The notes under the pieces are model-generated. The model was not told the origin of the DNA, searched no databases, and saw nothing but the letters and a program-made list of their open reading frames with translations. The position numbers and the translations under genes were made by a program. A stretch of DNA of 64,000 nt, from contig NZ_QYUP01000087.1 of the NCBI RefSeq assembly GCF_003590855.1, positions 1 through 64,000 of the forward strand, written 5' to 3'. The stretch comes from Massilia cavernae (lineage in GTDB: Bacteria > Pseudomonadota > Gammaproteobacteria > Burkholderiales > Burkholderiaceae_D). Below, piece after piece: positions 7,772 through 17,288 of the stretch. Within the stretch, counting starts at the first letter, position 1. Every line of letters starts with the position of its first letter.

Positions 7772-8155
7772 ATGGACGAGGCTTCCGTAACAGTTCTCTT
7801 ACAACGGCTGGGCGAGTCGCTGAGCGAGGGCGACTTCGCGTCTGTGGCGCAGTGCTTCGTTGTTCCGGCAATGGTAGTGTCTGACGATGACGCAATCGTC
7901 ATCACCGACTATCCCCAGATCGAAACGTTTTTCGCACAGGCCGCGCAGTGGTATCACTCGCAGGGCGTCGCGTCGACGCGGCCCGACATCGAACGCAGCG
8001 AAGCGCTGAGCGATGGCGTGTTCTCGGTGGACGTACGCTGGCCCGGATTCGATGAGGCCGGAGTCGAGAAGCTCAGCGAACGCTCGCGCTATATCGTGCG
8101 CCGGGACGCCGGCGGACGGCCGCGAATCCAGGTTGCGATGGCGCGCACCAGGTGA
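7772..8155 (+). CDS. SnoaL/NTF2-like small protein
   Basis: A 127-residue soluble protein with the cone-shaped NTF2/SnoaL pattern: N-terminal helices (LLQRLGESLSEGDFASVAQCF), a DDAIVITDYPQIETFF stretch, and C-terminal strands ending in SRYIVRRDAGGRPRIQVAM. Such proteins are small enzymes or binding domains and the function cannot be read from sequence. I used the ATG at 7772; a TTG at 7739 is in the same frame. No clear ribosome site. Confidence 0.7.
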   Translation: MDEASVTVLLQRLGESLSEGDFASVAQCFVVPAMVVSDDDAIVITDYPQIETFFAQAAQWYHSQGVASTRPDIERSEALSDGVFSVDVRWPGFDEAGVEKLSERSRYIVRRDAGGRPRIQVAMARTR

Positions 8156-8171
8156 CGACCCTCCCCGCTGC

Positions 8172-9311
8172 TTAACCCTTCGTGGGCTTCCGCTTCCGGC
8201 GCAGCGCCAACATTGCTGCGAATGCCGCGCCGCTGAGCCACAAGGTGCCCGGCTCCGGCACTTGCGCGACGGGCGGAGGCAAATTCACGTCCGGCACCGG
8301 CGGCCGGGGCTGCCCCGGTTGCTGGGGCTGCCCCGGTGGCTGGGGCTGCCCCGGCGGAACGCCAGGAATAATCGGGGGCACTTCGGGCCCAGGGCCTGGC
8401 GTCGGGTCGAGCGGCTTGGGCAGGTCCGGCGGCGATGGGGCCGGGGACGGTTCCGTCTCTTCTTCCGTCTCTTTTTCTTCGCCGGGCAAGGGCAACAGGG
8501 TCGCCGGAGGCTGCTCCGGCGGCGGTGGCAAATCAAGCGAGGGGAATGTCAACGTGGGCGACAAGCCGCCGCTCCCGCCGGGCGAAGGCAGAGGCGCACG
8601 GTTGGGGCCCGACGGCGACGCGCTGCCGCTTGCTGACCCATGATCTCCGCCCGCAAAACCCGCCGGGACGACATGGACTGTGGATCCACTGAGCCCCCCC
8701 TCGTCCAGGTCATTGGACGCAAACTGGAAGTCCGACGAAAGATCGAAGGAGGCATTGAGCTCCTCTTCGCCAGGCTCGTCGGCCGCCACCGGCAACATCG
8801 GCACATCCGATATCCGGTTCGCGCAGCGCGCGCGCATTTCATTCGTTCCGTCCGACAGCAACTTTTCGCCCTGCTCGAGCATCAGCCTTTTCGAGGTCCA
8901 ATACACTTTGTCGCCCTTGCGGTACGACACGTACACCCCACGCGGCTTGGCGACAATCAGTTCCTTGGCCTTTTCGAGGTCGAAGGAGGCGTAGTGCGCC
9001 GCGACGACCTTGTCGGTCCTGATCACCTGCGCCAGTTCCGCCGGGCCGGATACGCCGCCGGGGATGATGGAGTATGGATAGACGCGCCGCGCCGCTGCGG
9101 CCGGCGCCGGATCGGACGCATGCAAAGCCGCGGGAAGCGCGGCCGCCGGCCTTGCCGCCCGCCGTTCGGCCGCACGGACAGGCTCATTCTCCTTCGGTGC
9201 GAACAGCACGACCGAGGAAACGGCGACAGCAAGCATGACACCGATCGCCCAACGCTTCCGGGTCTTCGATTCTCGTGCGTTGCGGCGAATATAGGCGGTG
9301 CGGCGGTCCAT
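8172..9311 (-). CDS. PEP-CTERM sorted extracellular protein
   Basis: A 379-residue protein with a single N-terminal hydrophobic anchor (about 24-38) after a very basic start. A globular middle has no family I recognise. A long Pro/Gly/Gln-rich tract follows (repeats of PGQPQPP type), and a C-terminal PEP-CTERM signal reads VPEPGTL, then a hydrophobic helix, then RRKRK. In family knowledge such proteins are processed by an exosortase and delivered to the cell surface or exopolysaccharide. The ATG at 9311 lacks a good ribosome site. A GTAGGA sits in a hairpin upstream, and an in-frame ATG at 9347 is an alternative. Confidence 0.78.
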   Translation of the reverse strand: MDRRTAYIRRNARESKTRKRWAIGVMLAVAVSSVVLFAPKENEPVRAAERRAARPAAALPAALHASDPAPAAAARRVYPYSIIPGGVSGPAELAQVIRTDKVVAAHYASFDLEKAKELIVAKPRGVYVSYRKGDKVYWTSKRLMLEQGEKLLSDGTNEMRARCANRISDVPMLPVAADEPGEEELNASFDLSSDFQFASNDLDEGGLSGSTVHVVPAGFAGGDHGSASGSASPSGPNRAPLPSPGGSGGLSPTLTFPSLDLPPPPEQPPATLLPLPGEEKETEEETEPSPAPSPPDLPKPLDPTPGPGPEVPPIIPGVPPGQPQPPGQPQQPGQPRPPVPDVNLPPPVAQVPEPGTLWLSGAAFAAMLALRRKRKPTKG

Positions 9312-9321
9312 GAAGTGGAAA

Positions 9322-9337
9322 GTAGGAGGTTTCCTAC
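9322..9337 (-). promoter_or_regulatory. Small hairpin enclosing an SD-like GTAGGA
   Basis: GTAGGA and TCCTAC form a perfect 6-bp stem with a 4-base loop ten bases before the PEP-CTERM start codon. In the mRNA the only purine-rich site would be paired, so it could limit translation. The spacing to the ATG is long, so this is tentative. Confidence 0.3.
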
Positions 9338-9511
9338 ACAATAACATTGTTACTGATAGCAAATCCACATTTCATGCAAGAATCGCGCGTTTAAGTGTAT
9401 TCTCTACAACAGTTACACCGAATGACGATGCAAATACAATAACGATATCGCGACTCTATTGCTGCAGAGAAAATCCAACATATACGCCGCCAAGCTTGCC
9501 TCACAAGCGCA

Positions 9512-9540
9512 AAAAGGGCGACCCAACAGGCCGCCCTTTT
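9512..9540 (-). terminator. Intrinsic terminator of the beta-helix gene
   Basis: AAAAGGGCG (9512-9520) and CGCCCTTTT (9532-9540) form a 9-bp stem. On the minus strand a run of five Ts follows, 26 bases past the stop of the beta-helix gene. The A/T-flanked stem is nearly symmetrical, so it could also stop transcription from the other side. Confidence 0.8.
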
Positions 9541-9565
9541 CGCTCATTGCTGATGGATTTGCTGC

Positions 9566-10789
9566 TTAGTGCTGGTACGCGCCGATATCGAAACCGGTGC
9601 TGGCGTTACGTGCGCGGCGAACGATGTCGGTGGCGTGCGCGTAGGTCGAGGTGCCCTTGCCCACTGCGGCCGAAGCCGCGGTGATCTTCAGGTTCTGGGT
9701 ACCAGTACGGCTGTAGCTCACGAAACCTGGCACGGTGGCCACGGTGCCGGTGTGCTTCAGGCCGTTCTTCAGCGTCCATGGGTAGGTGTTCTGGTACACC
9801 AGGTTGTTGCGGTAGGTGTTGGACGTACCGGTCTTGCCCTGCTCCGAGATGCCGTACTTGTTGTCGTACACGATGTTGTTGTAGACGTGGACGTTGTTCG
9901 CGCCTGCGGTGGTGAAGTAGTAGTCGCCGCCGCCAACGATGATGCCGGTACCGGACGAGGTTACGGTGTTGTTGGTGATGATGACGTTGTTCGCGTCGTG
10001 CCACAGGTGGATCGCCGCTTCGGCGACACGGTAGGCCACGTTGTTCTTGATGGTGCCCGAGGTGCTCATGTAGATGCCCTGGACGAAGTGGCAGCCGGCC
10101 GGGCCGATGTCGTTGACGACATTCGAGATGATGTCCGCCTTCACGCCCTTGTAATAGCTGTCGGCGCCGATCGCCGAACCGCCGCCGCTGGTGCACGGGA
10201 TCGTCTTGGCGATGTGGTGCACCCAGTTTTCACGGATCGAGTCGTAGGAACCGCCGTTGTAGATGCCGTAGCGCCAGGCCTTGCCGCCTGCCGAGGTGGT
10301 GCCGTCGACCTGGAAGCCGACGATGTCGACGTAGCTGCCGCGGTTGTCGAAGGCGACGTCGCGGGTCGAGTTTGCCGGTGGCACGATGCGCGCGCCCCAC
10401 TTGGTGGTCGAGACGAAGTAGATGCGGCTGGCCGAGTTGCCCGACACGGTGTTCTGGAAACCGCCGGCATAGGTGCCTGGCGCAACCCACATGGTGGTGC
10501 TCGGGCGCAGGGCCTTGATGGCGCGGGCGATGGTCTTGAACGGCGCCGCCCTGGAGCCGGCTGCGGTGTCGGAACCGCTTGGCGCAACGTAGATGTTATA
10601 GGTCGTTGCCGGTGCGACGGTCGACGGGGCCGAAGCCGCGGTCGATCCACTGATATAGCCACGGACGTCGAACGCGGAGCTCGCGGTTTGGGCGAAGGCC
10701 GACGAGGAGGCGGCGACCAGGATCGCGGCGCTGCAGGCCAGCTTGGCGTTGATGGGGAATCCGGCGGCGAAAGTGGAGAATTTGGTCAT
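9566..10789 (-). CDS. Secreted right-handed parallel beta-helix protein (DUF1565-like)
   Basis: A 407-residue exported protein (signal peptide about 1-33, ending AFAQ). After a linker comes NIYVAPSGSDTAAGS and PFKTIARAIKAL, the DUF1565/pectate-lyase-like entry motif, then regular beta-helix coils with Asn ladders (NNTVTSSGTGIIVGG, NNIVYDNKYGISEQG, NNLVYQN), ending DIGAYQH. Such proteins bind or cleave polysaccharides at the surface. Catalytic residues are not evident, so binding and lyase roles are both open. Three copies of a ~70-bp repeat lie immediately upstream, so expression may be specially controlled. Lower-GC than most of its neighbours. Confidence 0.85.
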   Translation of the reverse strand: MTKFSTFAAGFPINAKLACSAAILVAASSSAFAQTASSAFDVRGYISGSTAASAPSTVAPATTYNIYVAPSGSDTAAGSRAAPFKTIARAIKALRPSTTMWVAPGTYAGGFQNTVSGNSASRIYFVSTTKWGARIVPPANSTRDVAFDNRGSYVDIVGFQVDGTTSAGGKAWRYGIYNGGSYDSIRENWVHHIAKTIPCTSGGGSAIGADSYYKGVKADIISNVVNDIGPAGCHFVQGIYMSTSGTIKNNVAYRVAEAAIHLWHDANNVIITNNTVTSSGTGIIVGGGDYYFTTAGANNVHVYNNIVYDNKYGISEQGKTGTSNTYRNNLVYQNTYPWTLKNGLKHTGTVATVPGFVSYSRTGTQNLKITAASAAVGKGTSTYAHATDIVRRARNASTGFDIGAYQH

Positions 10790-10824
10790 GCGTGGGTCCT
10801 GCCTTTAAAGAAGTGATGAGTAAG

Positions 10825-11160
10825 CTTTGACGTGTGGAAACTGACTTGGTTCAACATTTTTGCAAATAAATTTCTTCGCGGTATCAAAGAGTTAAAGGTG
10901 AGTTAGCGAAGCATTCCGAACCAATCTGGCCGGGGGCTCCAACATTTATCAGCAAAACTTTGACGCTTGGAAACTGACTTGGTTCAACATTTTTGCGAAT
11001 AAATTTCTTCGCAGTATCAAAGAGCTAAACACACTGCTCGGTGACCTGTGCCGGACCCGGCACAAAGCCCAGTCGTCAAAGTTGATGCGTAAAACTTTGA
11101 CGCGTGGAAACTGACTTGGTTCAACATTTTCCGAAATAAATTTCCCGGCAGTATCAACAC
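10825..11160. repeat. Three copies of a ~70-bp repeat, ~135-bp spacing
   Basis: Copies lie at about 10825-10896, 10958-11030 and 11095-11160. Each begins CTTTGACG and shares GTGGAAACTGACTTGG then TTCAACATTTT and AATAAATTTC; copies 1 and 2 end TCAAAGAG, so their ends are inverted (CTTTGA/TCAAAG). Copy 2 has an inner stem GCGAA/TTCGC around TAAATTTC. Spacers differ: one holds GTGCCG-GACC-CGGCAC (11048-11063), and CGTCAAAGT (11074-11082) pairs with ACTTTGACG (11094-11102) at the start of copy 3. Spacer sequences do not match, so only the units are conserved. This fills the 469-base gap between the beta-helix and DUF1566 genes. Open frames here are not genes. Confidence 0.85.
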
Positions 11161-11258
11161 ACCAAGAGCTTGTTCTGGAAAGAAAATGAACAGAAGGATG
11201 CAACTAGCGCACTGCAGACTTGTCTGAGTGCTAGAGCCATTCACAGGAGACCTTACCC

Positions 11259-11633
11259 ATGAGCGAGAACACCGCAGTCGGCAATGTGCTTGGGGAGGGC
11301 GAGCGGTATGCCGGCTTAATACTTGGCAAGGACGGGGAGCAGGACTACCACCTGGTGTTGCTTCCGGGGGAAGTGGCGGAGGCCGGATGGGCGCCTGCCA
11401 CGAGCTGGGCGCGCGAGCTCGGCGGCGAACTGCCGTCACGGCGCGAACTGTCGCTGCTGTTCGCCAATCAAAGGGAAGAATTCCAGCGCGAGTGGTATTG
11501 GTCGCGGGAGCCGCAGGCGGGCCACCCGCATTTGGTGTGGGGACAGAATTTCGCCAGCGGTATCCAGACCGTCTACGGACGGCCGTTCCGCGGCCATGCG
11601 CGCGCAGTCAGGCGGATGGCGGCAAAAGGATGA
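11259..11633 (+). CDS. DUF1566-domain protein
   Basis: A 124-residue protein with the Lcl/DUF1566 C-lectin-like pattern: LPSRRELSLLF, then WYWSREPQAGHPHLVWGQNF and ending RGHARAVRR. This domain is frequent in phage-associated and integrative-element genes as well as secreted proteins; here there is no signal peptide. AGGAGA precedes the ATG. It is flanked by repeats on one side and an IS-like shell on the other, so it probably belongs to an accessory insertion. Molecular function unknown. Confidence 0.8.
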   Translation: MSENTAVGNVLGEGERYAGLILGKDGEQDYHLVLLPGEVAEAGWAPATSWARELGGELPSRRELSLLFANQREEFQREWYWSREPQAGHPHLVWGQNFASGIQTVYGRPFRGHARAVRRMAAKG

Positions 11634-11668
11634 GCGCGCACAGTGATCGCACGCGCTGTGCTTCTCTT

Positions 11669-11985
11669 TGACATCCTCCCCTTCGTGAACAAAAGGGGAT
11701 TCCCACTGCTGGCGTCTGATGCCCCAGACGGAAGCCGGGCTGAAAGAGCCCAGCTTCTTATTCAATCCGCAGGATATCTCTCGACCTCGCCTAAGGCGAC
11801 TGCGGATTGGAAAAAGCGGTACTAGTAAATCATGCCCCAGCGCGTAATTGCTTACTGCGGCACTTATGGAATTTGACCGTGGACCAACAACAGAGTTCAA
11901 AACATTTTTTCACTTTAATGGCTGCGGGCGCTTCGCGCCCGGCTCCTTTCACTCCCTGCCCTGAAGTACAGGGTTTCTCGGAGCA
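11669..11985. mobile_element. IS200/IS605-type element shell without transposase
   Basis: No gene lies in 11634-12145. Instead, the left part reads TTTGACATCCTCCCCTTCG then an AAAAGGGGATTCCC hairpin partner (11684-11700). The right part reads GGGCGC-TTC-GCGCCC, then CCCTG-AAGTA-CAGGG followed by TTTCTCGGAG. These are the hairpin ends I associate with IS1341/IS605 (TnpB-type) elements. The ~300-base interior has no tnpA or tnpB. It does contain CAATCCGCAG (11763-11772) paired with CTGCGGATTG (11800-11809), with a nested TCGCC-TAA-GGCGA. Best read as a deleted or miniature element. Exact boundaries and orientation are uncertain. Confidence 0.6.
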
Positions 11986-12121
11986 ATTCTGATGAATTGG
12001 ACCGCAGGGCGGAAACGGCCGGGCCTTGACCCGCCCGATTCCGGAATACGGCCCGCGGCGGTGGAGCAGGGGTTTCGAATCGCATGCAATTCGCCTGCGA
12101 AACGGCCTGCGCTTGCAAGCA

Positions 12122-12144
12122 CAGGCTCCCAAAAGCGGAGCCTG
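12122..12144 (-). terminator. Hairpin after the sugar dehydrogenase gene
   Basis: CAGGCTC (12122-12128) pairs with GAGCCTG (12138-12144), directly past the stop of the minus-strand dehydrogenase gene. There is no T-run after the stem, so termination is plausible but weak. Confidence 0.45.
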
Positions 12145-12145
12145 G

Positions 12146-13315
12146 CTATTTGGCCGGCTCGATCCTCAACAAGTGTCCGTTCGACTCGTCCGTCAGCAGA
12201 TACAGATACCCATCCGGCCCCTGCCGCACGTCACGCACGCGCTTGCCGATATCCAGCCGCTCCTGCGACGTCACATTGCCATCCTTGTCGAGCGCAATCC
12301 GGCGCACATCCATCGCGGCCAGGCCGCCGCTGAACAGGCTACCACGCCAGCCCGGGAAATGGCTGCCTGTGTAATAAGCCAGGCCCGAGGGCGCCGGCGA
12401 CGGTACCCATGCCACTTTCGGGTCCACCATGCCGGCGACAGCCCGCTTTCCAATCGCATCGCCAGACCCGTAATCCGCGCCATAGCTCTGCACCGGCCAT
12501 CCATAATTGGCGCCGCCGGCAATCAGGTTCAGCTCGTCCCCACCGCGCGGCCCATGCTCGGTCGCCCATACGCGTCCGCTGGCGGGATCGCGCGTCATGC
12601 CCTGGATATTGCGATGGCCATAGCTCCAGATCTCCGCCCGCGCGCCCGGCTTGGCCGCAAGCGGATTGCCCGGCGCCGGCTTGCCCTGGTCGGTCAGGCG
12701 CAGCACCGAGCCGTGATGGGAAGCCAGGTTCTGCGCCTGCTCGCGCGCCAGCATGTTGCCAATCCGCTGGGGCGCATTGCCGCCATCGCCGATGCTCATC
12801 AACAGCGTTCCGTCCGGCTGCCACAGCAGGCGCGAGCCAAAATGCTGGCCGCCGCTCTTGTCCGGCTGCACCTGGAAAATCTTCTTGATCGAATGCACCC
12901 GCTTGCCGTCATAGATGCCCTGTACCAGCGTCGTGCGGTTCGCTTCGCTGGTGCCGGTCGACATCGTCATGTAGACGCGCGGATTGGCCTTGTCGGCCGG
13001 GTGCAGCGCGATATCGAGCAGGCCGCCCTGCCCGCTTGCGAAGACTTCAGGCAGCCCCTCGAGCGGCACCGCATCGAACTTCTTCCCGTTCAGGACATGC
13101 AGCGTACCCTTCTTGCTGGTCACCAGCAGCTTGCCGTCCGGTAGCCATGCCATGCCCCAGGGATTGGCGACGCCTTCGGCCACCGTCACCGCGCGCCACC
13201 CTTTGGCCGATGGCGGGGCGTCGCTCGGCGCCAGCTGGGCGAACGCGCTGGCGCCGGCCAATGCGGCGCATGCGCCAGCAACATACATGAAAGTCCTGCG
13301 GCCAGCCTGGATCAT
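12146..13315 (-). CDS. PQQ-dependent aldose sugar dehydrogenase-like protein
   Basis: A 389-residue exported six-bladed beta-propeller of the soluble glucose/aldose dehydrogenase family (YliI/Asd type). It oxidises sugars in the periplasm with pyrroloquinoline quinone. Diagnostic stretches are NPWGMAWLPDGKLLVT, GQGGLLDIALHP, SIGDGGN, WSYGHRNIQGM (family His-Arg-Asn region) and ATEHGPRGGDELN. Start 13315 is chosen for GGGGAGAG five bases upstream; the frame stays open to 13345. No PQQ synthesis genes are in the window. Substrate unknown. Confidence 0.88.
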   Translation of the reverse strand: MIQAGRRTFMYVAGACAALAGASAFAQLAPSDAPPSAKGWRAVTVAEGVANPWGMAWLPDGKLLVTSKKGTLHVLNGKKFDAVPLEGLPEVFASGQGGLLDIALHPADKANPRVYMTMSTGTSEANRTTLVQGIYDGKRVHSIKKIFQVQPDKSGGQHFGSRLLWQPDGTLLMSIGDGGNAPQRIGNMLAREQAQNLASHHGSVLRLTDQGKPAPGNPLAAKPGARAEIWSYGHRNIQGMTRDPASGRVWATEHGPRGGDELNLIAGGANYGWPVQSYGADYGSGDAIGKRAVAGMVDPKVAWVPSPAPSGLAYYTGSHFPGWRGSLFSGGLAAMDVRRIALDKDGNVTSQERLDIGKRVRDVRQGPDGYLYLLTDESNGHLLRIEPAK

Positions 13316-13395
13316 CGCTTCTCTCCCCGAATGTAAAAATAACAATGCGCATCCTACCGGATTGCGGACGCGGCCGCTAATGCGAATTCCCGGCT

Positions 13396-13503
13396 ATGTG
13401 CTCTGCCGTACAGTCGGGCCGGCACATCATCTTGCTGATCATGGTCGTGCTGGCGGTGTTCGGCATCATCCCTGGCGGGTTCCTGCCGCGCCTGAATTTC
13501 TAG
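13396..13503 (+). CDS. Possible small membrane protein (35 aa)
   Basis: An ATG-to-TAG frame of 35 residues with a strongly hydrophobic core, HIILLIMVVLAVFGIIPGG, then FLPRLNF. The composition is that of a single-pass small membrane protein. No ribosome site is obvious, so it could also be chance in a high-GC intergenic space. It lies between two divergent genes with nothing else in the gap. Confidence 0.35.
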   Translation: MCSAVQSGRHIILLIMVVLAVFGIIPGGFLPRLNF

Positions 13504-13537
13504 CCCTCGCGACTGGCGGGGCCGGCAGCCGATCCGC

Positions 13538-13543
13538 TATAAT
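13538..13543 (+). promoter_or_regulatory. -10 box before the persulfide-dioxygenase-like gene
   Basis: A perfect TATAAT, 31 bases before the next ATG, in otherwise GC-rich DNA. No convincing -35 is present at 17 bases, so an activator might be needed. Confidence 0.45.
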
Positions 13544-13574
13544 CGGCCCCGTTTTCACTCGTTAAGCATCAGCC

Positions 13575-14426
13575 ATGCAGCCAAGGATCCAGGCGTTTTT
13601 CGACCGGACGACCGCCACCGTCTCCTACGTCGTTTATGAAGAACCGGGCGGCGCCTGCGCCATTGTCGATCCGGTGCTCGATTTCGATCCCAAATCCGGA
13701 CGCACCTCCACCGCATCGGCCGACGCCGTCGCCGCCTTTGTCGAAGGACAGGCGCTGTCCGTCGAGTGGCTGCTCGAAACGCATGCCCACGCCGACCACC
13801 TGTCCGCCGCGCCCTACCTCAAGCAGCGGCTGGGCGGAAAAGTCGGCATCGGTGCGCCGATCCGCAGCGTCCAGCGCGCGTTCTCCGGCATCTTCCGCCA
13901 CAGCCTGGACCGCGCCGCGCAGTTCGACCACCTGTTCGAACCGGATGAAGCCTTCGCCATCGGCCGCCTGCAGGCGCGCGCCCTGCACGTGCCCGGCCAC
14001 ACGCCGGCCGACATGGCCTACCAGGTGGGCGATGCCGTGTTCGTGGGCGATACGATGTTCATGCCCGACGTGGGCACGGCGCGCTGCGACTTCCCCGGCG
14101 GCAGCGCGGCCACGCTGTACCAGTCCGCGCGCCGCATCCTCGCGCTGCCCGAAGCGACGCGGCTGTTCATGTGCCACGACTATCCGCCGGCCGGACGCGG
14201 CCCTGCGTGGAAATGCACGGTCGCCGACCAGCGCGCGCGCAACATCCACATTCGCGACGGGATGACGGAGGAAGAGTTTGTCGGCTTGCGCACGAAGCGC
14301 GATGCCACGCTGGAGATGCCGACCTTGATACTGCCCGCCATCCAGGTCAACCTGAATGCGGGCCTGCTGCCGGAAGCGGAAGAGAACGGCGTGCGTTACC
14401 TGAAGATTCCGCTCAACGCGCTGTAA
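13575..14426 (+). CDS. Persulfide dioxygenase-like metallo-beta-lactamase protein (ETHE1/Blh type)
   Basis: A 283-residue cytosolic MBL-fold protein. The zinc/iron motif is THAHADH (His70, His72, Asp74, His75), with His142 in VPGHTPADM, Asp159 in VFVGDTMF and His201 in MCHDYPPAG. This single-metal ETHE1 arrangement is found in enzymes that oxidise glutathione persulfide to sulfite, and in Blh, the partner of BigR. It would complement the Sox system by clearing cytoplasmic persulfide. No rhodanese domain is fused. Substrate is inferred from motif pattern. Confidence 0.85.
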   Translation: MQPRIQAFFDRTTATVSYVVYEEPGGACAIVDPVLDFDPKSGRTSTASADAVAAFVEGQALSVEWLLETHAHADHLSAAPYLKQRLGGKVGIGAPIRSVQRAFSGIFRHSLDRAAQFDHLFEPDEAFAIGRLQARALHVPGHTPADMAYQVGDAVFVGDTMFMPDVGTARCDFPGGSAATLYQSARRILALPEATRLFMCHDYPPAGRGPAWKCTVADQRARNIHIRDGMTEEEFVGLRTKRDATLEMPTLILPAIQVNLNAGLLPEAEENGVRYLKIPLNAL

Positions 14427-14435
14427 TCCGGGCCC

Positions 14436-15860
14436 TTAGCGCGCCAGGCTCCAGCGCCCGATCGGCTCCTCCATGTTGGCCAGGTACCATGCGGTCGACG
14501 CCATCAGCGCCACGTGGCGGCGCAGGTCTTCCTTATTCACCTTGTCCAGCGTGTCTGCCGCCGTGTGGTGGTAGTGGAAGTAGGTCGAGGTGTCGACCAG
14601 CGGCGCGAAGCTCGGCACGCCCGCCTGTTCCAGTCCCGACAAATCGCCTGTGCCCAGCACGTCCTCGCGGCGGAACGCGCCCGCGCCCATCGGCTGAAGC
14701 ACCGCCTGCAAAGGCGCGAACAGCTTCACCGCCTGCGGCCCGACGCTCATGCGCATGCCGAACGGACGGCCCGCGCCGTTGTCGCTTTCAATCGCGGCGA
14801 AGTGCTTCTCGGCCTTGTCCTTGTTCGATTCCAGGTAGGCGCGCGCACCGCGCGTGCCGTTTTCTTCATTGGCCCATGCGATCACGCGGATCGTGCGGCG
14901 CGGGCGGAAATCCAGCTTCTTCAGCGTGTCGACCACCGCCATCGCGCTGGTCACGCCGGCGCCGTCGTCATGCGCGCCGGTGCCCAGGTCCCACGAGTCG
15001 AGGTGGCCCGACACGATCACGATTTCATCGGCCTTGTCGGTGCCGGGGAAGTCGGCGATGACGTTGAAGCTGTCCGCGTCAGGATGAGTCTTCGGCGTCA
15101 GGGACAGGCGCATGGCCAGCGGGCCGCGTGCGGCCAGGCGCGACATCAGCATCGCGTCTTCCACCGATACCGCAGCCGCCGGGATGCGCGCCTTGTCGTC
15201 GAGGCGCGTGGCGCCGGTATGGGCGATGCGGTAGTTCGCGCCGCCGACCGAACGCACCAGCGCAGCCACCGCCCCCAGTTCCGCGGCGATGCGCGGGCCG
15301 TTGCTGCGATAGTTCGATCCCTGTCCGTAGGCCGGTCCGGCCAGGCCGCGGTCGGCCATGAGCTGGTCGAACGGCACGTCGAACAGCACGATGCGGCCCT
15401 TCACTTCCGCCGCGCGCGCCTTCAGTTCATCGAAGCTGCGCACCACGATCACCTGCGCGTTCAGGCCGGCCGCCGGCGTCGCCCCGGAGCCGCCGAGGGC
15501 GGTCAGCACCACGCGCTGGGTCACGCCGTCCGGGCGCCCCTTGTAGTCGACCAGCTCGCCCGTCTCCTGCCCGCGCACCCAGTGTGGCACCTTAACCGGT
15601 TCCAGCGTCACGGTCGCACCCAGCTTGCGCATGGCGTCCGCCACCTGGCGCACCGCCGCCGCTTCGCCGGCGGAGCCGGACAGGCGCGGGCCGATCAGGT
15701 CCGTCATGTCGGCCAGCCGCTCGTAGGCCCAGTCGCTGGCAAGCGCCGCGTCGCGGACCTTCACCAGCGCGGCCGGGTCGTTGCCCGGCGTGGCGGCAAA
15801 CGCGCCGTGGGCGAAAATGGAACTGGCGAGGATGGTCAACAGCAGCGGCGTGCGGGTCAT
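14436..15860 (-). CDS. M28-family zinc peptidase, exported
   Basis: A 474-residue secreted aminopeptidase/carboxypeptidase-like enzyme. The signal peptide covers about 1-22. A protease-associated (PA) domain lies before the catalytic part (VVRSFDELKARAAEVKGRIVLF). The di-zinc M28 signature is HLDSWDLGTGAHDDGAG, followed by NEENGTRGA (catalytic Glu), SDNGAG and a late YFHYHHTAADT His ligand. AAAGGA precedes the ATG at 15860. It converges with the persulfide-dioxygenase-like gene and shares its strand with the metallophosphoesterase gene upstream. Natural substrate is unknown; peptides in the periplasm are likely. Confidence 0.88.
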   Translation of the reverse strand: MTRTPLLLTILASSIFAHGAFAATPGNDPAALVKVRDAALASDWAYERLADMTDLIGPRLSGSAGEAAAVRQVADAMRKLGATVTLEPVKVPHWVRGQETGELVDYKGRPDGVTQRVVLTALGGSGATPAAGLNAQVIVVRSFDELKARAAEVKGRIVLFDVPFDQLMADRGLAGPAYGQGSNYRSNGPRIAAELGAVAALVRSVGGANYRIAHTGATRLDDKARIPAAAVSVEDAMLMSRLAARGPLAMRLSLTPKTHPDADSFNVIADFPGTDKADEIVIVSGHLDSWDLGTGAHDDGAGVTSAMAVVDTLKKLDFRPRRTIRVIAWANEENGTRGARAYLESNKDKAEKHFAAIESDNGAGRPFGMRMSVGPQAVKLFAPLQAVLQPMGAGAFRREDVLGTGDLSGLEQAGVPSFAPLVDTSTYFHYHHTAADTLDKVNKEDLRRHVALMASTAWYLANMEEPIGRWSLAR

Positions 15861-15953
15861 GCGGCGTATCCTTTGGATCGTTTTTTGAAAGATCCAGACA
15901 ATAGCGCATCTCTGTGAAAAATGCTTCTCTTTCAGCACTGTCAATGCGCCGCG

Positions 15954-17087
<1,134 letters not shown>

Positions 17088-17288
17088 GGACGGCCTGGCA
17101 GGAATCGTGAGACTGCTTACATGGGGCGCATCCGCCGTCCTGCAAGCCCCGCGCCTGATGTTACACAGGCGCAGCATTTGTAATATTCTGTATTAACAAT
17201 AGCGCGCCAATGTGCAGCCGCTATAGTGGAGTCATGCCCGGCTATGTTTGAGATCTTTCCGATCCGGTTGTGGGCACGAGGAACCGCC

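Noticed and set aside
10825-11160. CRISPR array
   Set aside because: Units are about 70 bp, only three, with degenerate matches and 60-bp spacers; no cas genes nearby.
10949-11439. Two minus-strand frames across the repeat area
   Set aside because: Both are made of the repeat units (same residues twice) and the second runs antisense into the DUF1566 gene.
12050-12125. tRNA-like GGTTTCGAATC stretch
   Set aside because: The T-loop-like string has no matching acceptor or anticodon stem around it.
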